Positions 1 through 7,000 of a DNA stretch of 13,418 bases are shown here, piece by piece. Position 1 is the stretch's first letter, and each line of letters starts with the position of its first letter. The stretch comes from Actinomyces sp. HMSC035G02 (GTDB lineage Bacteria > Actinomycetota > Actinomycetes > Actinomycetales > Actinomycetaceae). The DNA lies in NCBI GenBank assembly GCA_001838165.1, contig KV835886.1, forward strand, positions 33,826 to 47,243, in the 5' to 3' direction. A program made the translations under genes and the position numbers. Below the pieces are notes generated by a model. The model searched no databases. It was not told the DNA's origin and saw nothing but the letters and a program-made list of their open reading frames with translations.

Positions 1-111
1 TGTCGCACGTAATTCCCATGTAAACCTTTCAAACCTTGAAATCGCATCATTGAGATTCTGCGGTTATCTTGATGCCTTACAAAAGTGAGGTGACCCAAAT
101 TACGTGCGACA
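1..111. repeat. MITE-like AT-rich element with 14-bp terminal inverted repeats
   Basis: Positions 1-14 (TGTCGCACGTAATT) are the exact reverse complement of 98-111, enclosing about 83 bp that is much richer in A/T than the flanking genes. No coding frame inside looks real. The same motif reappears at 13388-13404 (16 of 17 bases match positions 1-17). This architecture fits a miniature inverted-repeat element or the remains of an insertion sequence. No target-site duplication can be checked because the window starts exactly at the first repeat base. An alternative is a large stem that ends transcripts of the minus-strand gene stopping at 149. Confidence 0.55.
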
Positions 112-148
112 TTGAGGGGAGGAGGAGAGGCCGGGGAAGGGGATGGGG

Positions 149-661
149 TCAGCGCTGCTCGTCGAGCTGGTGGAAGATCGCGGCGAGCAGGGGCGTGACC
201 ACCTTGAGGGTGTCGAGCGCACCTCCGCGTGAGCCTGGGGAAGAGATGATGAGCGCGCCCGAGGAGTCGCGTGCGGTCACGCCGACGACCTCGCGGGACA
301 GGCCCGATAGGGGTGTGTTCGTCAGGCCGTGGGCGCGGATCTGCTCGGCGATGCCGGGGATCTCGACCTCGACGATGGAGCGGACGACCTCGGGCGCATA
401 GTTGCCCACGCCGAAACCCGAGCCGCCCAGGACCAGGATGAAGCGGGCGCCGGCCTCGAGCGCGTCGCGAATCTCCGTCTCGAGGATGTCGGCGCTCTCG
501 GGGATCGCCGCGACCGTCACGGGACCCAGGCCGGCCTCGGCCAGCGCTGCCGTACAGGCGGGGGTTGCCCGATCCTCCTTCGTGCCGCGCTGGATGCGGT
601 CCGAATAGGTGATGACGTGGGCGCTGATCTGGCTGAGGTCGTAGTCGACAGGCTTGGGCAT
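149..661 (-). CDS. MogA/MoaB-like molybdenum cofactor protein (MoCF-biosynth fold), atypical active site
   Basis: A 170-residue protein with the length and motif order of MogA/MoaB proteins, which bind molybdopterin and, in MogA, adenylylate it before metal insertion. Visible are the N-terminal SDR...G..EDR segment (residues 20-31), the glycine motif GGSG (79-82, usually GGTG), a degenerate GNYAPE (86-91, usually RDxTPE) and SPGSRGGA (141-148, usually LPGSPxA). The start is the ATG at 661, with GGAGGA five bases upstream; the frame stays open further upstream but lacks family similarity there. Relative to MogA as I remember it, the expected aspartates appear as Glu55 and Asn87, so catalysis is uncertain. 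It is divergent from the molybdate uptake operon, which supports a Mo-related role. It may instead be a binding or regulatory paralogue. Confidence 0.8.
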   Translation of the reverse strand: MPKPVDYDLSQISAHVITYSDRIQRGTKEDRATPACTAALAEAGLGPVTVAAIPESADILETEIRDALEAGARFILVLGGSGFGVGNYAPEVVRSIVEVEIPGIAEQIRAHGLTNTPLSGLSREVVGVTARDSSGALIISSPGSRGGALDTLKVVTPLLAAIFHQLDEQR

Positions 662-1004
662 GGTGTCCTCCGAGGGTGATGCGTACGAATGTGATCCTAG
701 TCCCTTCTTCGTGGTGAGGTGGGTCTGGGAGCCGAGCGTGGACGCGAGGCGATTTTGTGCGTGCGTGGGCCGAGGGAAAGGTGGCCTGCGGGCGTCGGCG
801 CGCGTTGAAAGGTGGTTGCAGCAACGCGCACGTAGCGGGGTGCCCCATTTTATGATGGGTCTAGACAAGTTAAATATGCGCTCGCGTTCCCCCGATATCA
901 CAAGCAAAAGTAATGATTTGGGCGCTTGTGGGCGAATCGTTGCGCGTCCGCATCTTGGGTTGTTAGATTTAATGCGTTTCATTCCCTCTCAAAAGGAGAC
1001 ACGA
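662..1004. promoter_or_regulatory. Divergent control region between the MogA-like gene and modA
   Basis: This 343-bp gap has no credible gene. It holds an 8-bp inverted repeat (800-807 pairing with 822-829), a nested near-palindrome GTTGCAGCAAC (815-825), and a second inverted repeat CCCAT-6-ATGGG (844-859). A candidate minus-strand -10 (TAGGAT, plus positions 694-699) could serve the MogA-like gene, leaving a leader of about 26 bases. The stretch from about 845 to 985 is AT-richer than its surroundings. I could not recognise a ModE box or a Moco riboswitch here. Confidence 0.4.
940..969 (+). promoter_or_regulatory. Candidate modA promoter
   Basis: TTGCGC (940-945) and TAGATT (964-969) are separated by 18 bases. 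A start near 976 would leave about 29 bases of leader containing the modA ribosome binding site. The -35 match is poor (three of six), so this is a weak call. Confidence 0.3.
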
Positions 1005-1799
1005 GTGCGTTACCTCCGCATCCTCCCCGCCATCGGCGCCGCCGCCCTGGCACTCGCCGCCTGCACGAGCGGCTCCACCCCCGCCGACTCCACGGCCTCG
1101 GCCGAGGCGACGCAGCCCGCCGAGACCACCGTCCTCAACGTCTACGCCGCCGCCTCCCTCACAGAGACTTTCGGCGAGCTCGAAGAGATCTTCGAGGAAG
1201 CCAACCCCGGCGTGGACGTGCGCTTCAACTTCGCGGGATCCCAGGACCTCGTGACCCAGCTCGGCGAAGGCGCAGACGTCGACGTCCTGGCCACCGCCAA
1301 CGAATCCACCATGAAGAAGGCCGCCGACGCCTCGCAGGTCGACGCGCAGACCATCTTTGTCACCAACACCCTCACTCTCATCACGACGCCCGGCAACCCG
1401 GCGGGCGTGACCGGCCTCGACTCCTCGCTTGACGGCGTCAAGCTGGTGATCTGCGCACCTGAGGTTCCCTGCGGCAAGCTCACCAAGACGCTCACGGAGA
1501 AGCTGGGCGTCACCCTGAACCCCGTCTCCGAGGAGCAGGCCGTCACCGACGTGCGCGGCAAGGTCTCCTCCGGCCAGGCTGACGCCGGCATCGTCTACAA
1601 GACCGACGCCCTGGCCGAGGGTGACGCTGTCGACACCGTCGCCATCCAAGGCGCCGAAGAGGCCGTCAACAAGTACCCGATCGCCCTCGTGAGCGCCTCG
1701 ACCAAGAAGGACCTGGGCCAGAAGTGGATCGACCTGGTCCTGTCCGCTGAGGGTCAGAAGATCCTCGAAGACGCGGGCTTCACGCCCGCAGCGAAGTAA
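1005..1799 (+). CDS. modA: Molybdate ABC transporter substrate-binding lipoprotein ModA
   Basis: A 264-residue secreted lipoprotein that captures molybdate (or tungstate) and delivers it to the ModB permease. Residues 1-20 are a lipoprotein signal peptide ending in LAAC, with Cys20 as the predicted lipid anchor, followed by a Ser/Thr/Ala-rich linker to about residue 42. The mature part has the ModA hallmarks: AAASLTETF (48-56), the oxyanion-loop segment AGSQDL (77-82), VPCG (154-157) and RGKVSSGQADAGIVYKTDA (184-202). The start is the GTG at 1005, placed six bases after GGAG (995-998). An in-frame ATG at 972 is less likely because it would precede the signal peptide and lacks a good ribosome binding site. 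It is nine bases upstream of modBC, so the two are surely co-transcribed. Confidence 0.95.
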   Translation: MRYLRILPAIGAAALALAACTSGSTPADSTASAEATQPAETTVLNVYAAASLTETFGELEEIFEEANPGVDVRFNFAGSQDLVTQLGEGADVDVLATANESTMKKAADASQVDAQTIFVTNTLTLITTPGNPAGVTGLDSSLDGVKLVICAPEVPCGKLTKTLTEKLGVTLNPVSEEQAVTDVRGKVSSGQADAGIVYKTDALAEGDAVDTVAIQGAEEAVNKYPIALVSASTKKDLGQKWIDLVLSAEGQKILEDAGFTPAAK

Positions 1800-1808
1800 C
1801 ATCGACGC

Positions 1809-3791
1809 GTGAAGTCACGCAGGACGCCCGCCGTCAGCCCCCTGCCCGTCTGGGCGGGGGGCCTCGGCGCGCTCGCCCTGTGCTTCCTGTTCCTGCCCCT
1901 GGCCTTCATGCTGGGGCGCGTCAACTGGGCTTCCCTCGGCGCGACGCTCGCGACGCCCGAGGCTCGCGACGCCCTGGGCTTGTCGCTGCGCACGTGCGCC
2001 GCGGCCCTCGGCGTCGACCTCCTCCTCGGTGTCCCAGCGGCCCTCGTGCTGTCCCGCTCCTGGCGGGGCGTGCGCGCTGCCCGCATCCTCGTCGCCCTGC
2101 CCCTCTCGCTGCCGCCCGTCGTCGCAGGCATCGCGCTGCTCGCGGCCTTCGGCAGGCGCTCGACCCTCGGCGCGCTCCTGAGCGGTGCCGGCCTCGACAT
2201 CGCCTTCACGACGACCGCCGTCGTCATCGCGCAGGTCTTCGTCTCCCTGCCCTTCCTCATCGTCACCCTCGAGTCCGCGCTGCGCGCTCGGGAGCAGGGG
2301 CTCGACGAGATGGCCTCCTCCCTGGGCGCCTCGCCCTCGCGCGTCTTCTGGCAGATCACCTTGCCCACGGTCCTGCCCGGCCTAGGGCGCGGCACCGCCT
2401 TGGCGCTGGCCCGCTGCCTCGGCGAGTTCGGGGCAACCCTCACCTTCGCGGGGTCCATGCAGGGCGTCACCCGCACGATGCCGCTCCAGATCTACCTGGC
2501 CCGCGAGTCCGACGCGGACCTGGCCCTCGCGCTCGGCGTGGTCCTCCTCGGCGTCGCCGCCGTCGTCGTCGCGCTCACGGAAACCCCGTGGGGTCGGCTC
2601 GCCTTCTTCCTTCGTTTCACGAGGCGTGGACCCGCCTCCGCTTCCGCCGCTCCTTCCGCTCGCACCCCCGAGGCCTCCGCCGCGCTCGCGGGAGAAGCGG
2701 GTGCGGGCGTGGCCGTGCGCGTCGCCGGAACCGTGGAAGCGCGCGGCTGGGACGTGGACGCGGAGCTTCGCCCCGGCCTCGTCACTGCCGTCGTCGGCCA
2801 CAACGGCGCCGGAAAGTCGACGCTCGCCCAGGTGATCGCCGGGACCCTGCGTGTGGATAGCGGGGCCGTCAGCATCGGCGAGCAAGTCGTCGATGATGCC
2901 GCCACGTTCGTACCCGCGCGCCGACGCGGCGTCGCCATGGTCTCCCAGGCGCCCCGCATCTTCACCCACATGAGCGTCCTGTCCAACGTCGCCTTCCCCC
3001 TGCGCGTGCGCGGGGTGGGGCGCGCGCAGGCCCGGGCCGCCGCCCTCGAACAGCTGCGCGCCGTGGGGATCGCGGACCTCGCTTTCAAGCGCGCCTCCGA
3101 CCTGTCGGGTGGCCAGGCCGCCCGCGTCGCGATCGCGCGCGCCCTCGTGTTCCGCCCCGAAGTCCTCATCCTCGACGAGCCCACGGCCGCCCTCGACGTC
3201 GAGGCCACCGCCCAGGTCTCCGCCGTCCTGCGCGAGCGCCTGGCGGGCGCCGGCATCACGACCCTGCTGGTCTCCCACGACATCGCCGAGGTCCTGTCCC
3301 TCGCCTCCCGCATGATCGTCATGGGGGAGGGGCGCATCGTCGAGGAGGGCGAACCCGCCCGCGTGCTCGCCTCGCCTGCGTCGGTGTTTGCGGCCCGCCT
3401 GGCGGGGCTCAACATCGTGAGTGGGCCTTCTGTGGCGCGTCCCGGCATGGTCGGCGTGCGCGTCGGCGCGGGCGTGCTGTGGGCTGCCGACAGCGTTGGC
3501 CCTGGGGAGGAGTCGGCGCGCGTCGCCCTCACCTTCCCGCCCGAGGCCGTGGCCCTATCCCGCGAGGAGGCCCACGCCTCGCCGCGAAGCGTTCTGCCCG
3601 GCGCTGTTGCGGGCATCGACGTCGACGGCTCCCTCTTGAGCGTGCGCGTCGCGCTCGCGGAGGGCGTGTCGGTGACCGCCCGAGTCACCGCCGCCGCGTG
3701 GTCCGAGCTGGGCCTCGGCGTCGGCGATCACCTCTGGGCGAGCGTGAAGGCCACCCAGGTCCGAGCGATTCGAGTCGCGGTCGGCTCCTGA
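1809..3791 (+). CDS. modBC: Fused molybdate ABC permease-ATPase (ModB-ModC) with Mop/TOBE domain
   Basis: A 660-residue fusion of the molybdate permease and its ATPase. Residues 1 to about 265 are ModB, with about six hydrophobic segments and the permease EAA loop at 167-186 (E167, A169, G173, I183, L185-P186) that docks on the ATPase. After a Ser/Ala/Pro-rich linker, the ATPase spans about 297-525: Walker A GHNGAGKST (330-338), signature LSGGQ (432-436), Walker B VLILDEP (452-458) and H-loop His490. Residues about 595-657 form a single Mop/TOBE-type domain ending in WASVKATQVRAIRV, the type that binds molybdate in ModC. The start is the GTG at 1809, nine bases after the modA stop, with only a weak ribosome binding site, so translational coupling to modA is likely. 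ModBC fusions are known in some bacteria, but separate genes are common. Confidence 0.93.
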   Translation: MKSRRTPAVSPLPVWAGGLGALALCFLFLPLAFMLGRVNWASLGATLATPEARDALGLSLRTCAAALGVDLLLGVPAALVLSRSWRGVRAARILVALPLSLPPVVAGIALLAAFGRRSTLGALLSGAGLDIAFTTTAVVIAQVFVSLPFLIVTLESALRAREQGLDEMASSLGASPSRVFWQITLPTVLPGLGRGTALALARCLGEFGATLTFAGSMQGVTRTMPLQIYLARESDADLALALGVVLLGVAAVVVALTETPWGRLAFFLRFTRRGPASASAAPSARTPEASAALAGEAGAGVAVRVAGTVEARGWDVDAELRPGLVTAVVGHNGAGKSTLAQVIAGTLRVDSGAVSIGEQVVDDAATFVPARRRGVAMVSQAPRIFTHMSVLSNVAFPLRVRGVGRAQARAAALEQLRAVGIADLAFKRASDLSGGQAARVAIARALVFRPEVLILDEPTAALDVEATAQVSAVLRERLAGAGITTLLVSHDIAEVLSLASRMIVMGEGRIVEEGEPARVLASPASVFAARLAGLNIVSGPSVARPGMVGVRVGAGVLWAADSVGPGEESARVALTFPPEAVALSREEAHASPRSVLPGAVAGIDVDGSLLSVRVALAEGVSVTARVTAAAWSELGLGVGDHLWASVKATQVRAIRVAVGS

Positions 3792-4037
3792 ACGGCGTGT
3801 GTGCCACACACCTGCGGATACACGGGGCGAGGCAGTGGCAGGCAGGTCAGTGCCGCGCGGGCGCGACGAGGCCGTGGCGGGGTTTTTGCCGAGGGGTTTA
3901 ATTTTGTTACGCTTCATATGTTGTAATTCTCGGTTTTCACATGGGCGGGATCTGCACCTCCAAAATGTCAAGCACCGCCTATTTTCTCGGTTATTCTGCG
4001 TTTTTAGTCAGCGCGTGCCAGTAGTCGGTGGACGCCT
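3792..4037. other. Non-coding gap after modBC, AT-rich in its second half
   Basis: No credible gene. A short inverted repeat GTGTGT-GCC-ACACAC lies at 3797-3811, just after the modBC stop, without a T tract. From about 3893 to 4015 the DNA turns AT-rich and contains a 9-bp direct repeat TTCTCGGTT at 3927-3935 and 3984-3992, 57 bases apart. These may be protein-binding sites for control of the next gene, but no known operator was recognised. Confidence 0.35.
3852..3887 (+). terminator. Possible modBC terminator
   Basis: GCCGCG (3852-3857) can pair with CGTGGC (3873-3878, including one G-T pair), followed by GGGG and five T residues (3883-3887). The stem is short and the loop long, so this is only a weak candidate for the end of the modA-modBC transcript. 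Confidence 0.3.
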
Positions 4038-4066
4038 TTGACTCTGTGCTTTGGGTTTCCTAAGTT
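4038..4066 (+). promoter_or_regulatory. Promoter of the giant activase-fusion gene
   Basis: TTGACT (4038-4043) and TAAGTT (4061-4066) are exactly 17 bases apart, a good housekeeping-sigma arrangement. The predicted start near 4073 leaves a leader of about 19 bases that just contains the AGGAGG ribosome binding site (4080-4085). The gene therefore probably has its own transcription unit rather than depending on modABC. Confidence 0.6.
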
Positions 4067-4091
4067 GTGGTGAGGACTCAGGAGGTACGTC

Positions 4092-7000
4092 ATGACAACA
4101 CAGGGTCACCACGAGGCAACGCGCCCCTATCAGCTTGGCATCGATGTCGGCTCGACGACGGTCAAGGCGGTCGTTTTGGATGGAAATCGCCGTCTTTTCT
4201 CCGACTACCGGCGCCACAACGCCGACGTGCGCGCATCCCTGGGGGCCCTCCTCGCCGACGTTGAGCGCGCCCTGCCCGGCGCCCGCGTCCATGCGGCCAT
4301 CACCGGATCCGGCGGCCTGACGACCGCCCGCGCCATGGGCATCCCCTTCGTCCAGGAGGTCATCGCGGGCACTGAGGCCACCCAGCGACTCCACCCGGAG
4401 GTCGACGTCGTCATCGAGCTGGGCGGCGAGGACGCCAAGCTCACCTACCTGCACCCCACCCCCGAGCAGCGCATGAACGGCACCTGCGCGGGCGGCACCG
4501 GCGCGTTCATCGACCAGATGGCGACCCTCCTACACACGGACGCCGCGGGCCTGGGTGAGATGGCGACCCGCCACACCCAGCTCTATCCGATCGCCTCGCG
4601 CTGCGGCGTCTTCGCCAAGTCCGACATCCAGCCCCTCATCAACCAGGGTGCCGCTCACGAGGACCTGGCCGCCTCGATCTTCAACGCCGTCGCCACGCAG
4701 ACCATCGCCGGCCTGGCGTGCGGGCGCCCGATCCGCGGAACAGTCATGTTCCTCGGAGGCCCCCTGCACTTCCTGCCTGCCCTGCGCGAGGCATATAAGG
4801 CCCTTCTGCCTAAGGCTGACGCCTTCGTCACCCCCGACGACGCCCAGCTCTACGTCGCGATCGGTGCGGCCCTCCTCGCCGAGAAGGAGGCCGCCAAGAA
4901 GGCACGCCAGGCCGAGGAAGCGGGTGCCACCTCCGTCGGCGCCCGCGGCGACAAGCTCACGACCCTCATGGAGCGCCTCGCCGCCGCTCCCGTTCAGGTC
5001 GAGTCCCCGCGCATGGACCCCCTCTTTGCGACCCCCGAGGACCGCGAGGAGTTCATGGCCCGCCACAGCCTCGACGTCATCCCCAAGGCCAGCCTCGACG
5101 AGGCCGAGGGCCGCTGCTGGCTCGGCATCGACGCCGGCTCGACGACGATCAAGGCCGTCGTCATCGACTCCCAGGACCGCATCGTCTTCACGCACTACGC
5201 CTCCAACGAGGGCGATCCCGTGGCGGCGGCCGTCGATATCGTGCGCGCCGTGCGCTCTGCCCTGCCCGAGGGCTGCGAGATCGGCCGCTCGTGCGCGACC
5301 GGCTACGGCGAAGGCCTCGTCAAGGCGGCCCTCACCATGGACGAGGGCGAGATCGAGACGATGGCGCACTACCGCGCCGCCGAGTTCATCTGCCCGGGCG
5401 TCACCTCCGTCATCGACATCGGCGGCCAGGACATGAAGTACCTGCGTATCCGCGACCACGCGGTGGACTCCATCTCCGTCAACGAGGCCTGCTCCTCGGG
5501 CTGCGGCTCCTTCCTGCAGACCTTCGCGCAGACGATGGGCACCGACGTGCGTTCCTTCGCGCGCATGGCCATGGAATCCGAATCCCCCGTGGACCTGGGC
5601 ACCCGCTGCACGGTGTTCATGAACTCCTCCGTCAAGCAGGCGCAGAAGGAAGGCGCGGACGTGCGCGACATCAGCGCCGGCCTGTCCTACTCCGTCGTGC
5701 GCAACGCCCTCTACAAGGTCATCAAGCTCAAGGAGCCCTCGGACTTGGGCGAGCGCGTCGTCGTCCAGGGCGGCACCTTCCTCAATGACTCGGTGCTGCG
5801 CGCCTTCGAGCTGCTCACCGGCCGCGAGGTCGTGCGCCCCGACATCGCGGGCCTCATGGGCGCGTACGGCGCCGCCCTGACCGCGCGCATGCACGACACG
5901 GGGGAGGGGACCTCGTCCCTGGCCACGATCGAGGCCCTGGAGGGCTTCGCCGTGGACACGACCCGCAAGACCTGCCGCCTGTGCCAGAACCACTGCCAGA
6001 TGACCATCTCGACGTTCTCCAACGGCGAGCGCCACGTGTCGGGCAACCGCTGCGAGCGCGGCGCGTCCCTGGAGCGCGTCCCCAAGAAGTCGGATCTGCC
6101 CAACCTCTACGACTGGAAGTACAAGCGGATCTTTGGATACCGCCGCCTCACCGAGAAAAAGGCGTTCCGCGGCGACATCGGCATCCCGCGCGTGCTCGGC
6201 ATGTATGAGAACTACCCGTTCTGGTTCACGATGCTCACCGAGCTCGGCTTCCGCGTCATGATCTCGGGCCGCTCCAATCACGACCTCTTCGAAACCGGCA
6301 TGGAGTCCATCCCCTCGGAGAACGTGTGTTACCCGGCCAAACTCGTCCACGGGCACATCGAGTCCCTGCTGGACAAGGGCATCACGACGATCTTCTACCC
6401 CTGCGTCGACTTCGAGCAGAAGCTCACCGAGTCCGAGAACTCATACAACTGCCCCATTGTGGCGACCTACCCCGAGGTCATCCGCAACAACATGGAGCGC
6501 CTGCTCGAACCGGGCACGAAGTTCATCAGCCCCTTCGTCAACTTCGGTAACCGAGAATACCTGCCCGCCCACCTGTCCAAGACCTTCAAGCAGTACGGCT
6601 ACGACATCCCCGTCGATGAGATGAAGGCCGCGTTGGACAAGGCGTGGGAGGAGGATGCCGCCGTTAAGGCCGAAATCCGCGCGAAGGGCGTCGAAACCAT
6701 CGAGTGGATGCGTGAACACGGCGTGCGTGGCATCGTGCTCGCGGGCCGCCCCTACCACCTCGACCCCGAGATCAACCACGGCATCCCCGAGGTCATCGTG
6801 GGCCTGGGAATGGCCGTCCTCACCGAGGACTCCATCATCGACGCGCGCCTCGAGCGCCCCCTGCGCGTCCTCGACCAGTGGTCCTACCACTCGCGCCTCT
6901 ACGAGGCCGCCGCCCGCGTCGGCGACGAGCCCGACCTCGAGATGGTCCAGCTCAACTCCTTCGGCTGCGGCGTCGACGCAATCACCGCCGACCAGGTTCA

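Noticed and set aside
972..1004. Upstream in-frame ATG for modA
   Set aside because: GTG at 1005 has a well-placed GGAG and begins exactly at a standard lipoprotein signal peptide.
3797..3811. GTGTGT-GCC-ACACAC inverted repeat as the modBC terminator
   Set aside because: Only six pairs with a three-base loop and no T tract; noted as a feature of the gap but not called a terminator.
4530..6356. Long minus-strand open frame of about 608 codons opposite the giant activase gene
   Set aside because: It lies fully antisense to a gene with clear domain motifs; its Asp/Gly/His/Val-rich translation is the usual shadow of GC-biased codons.
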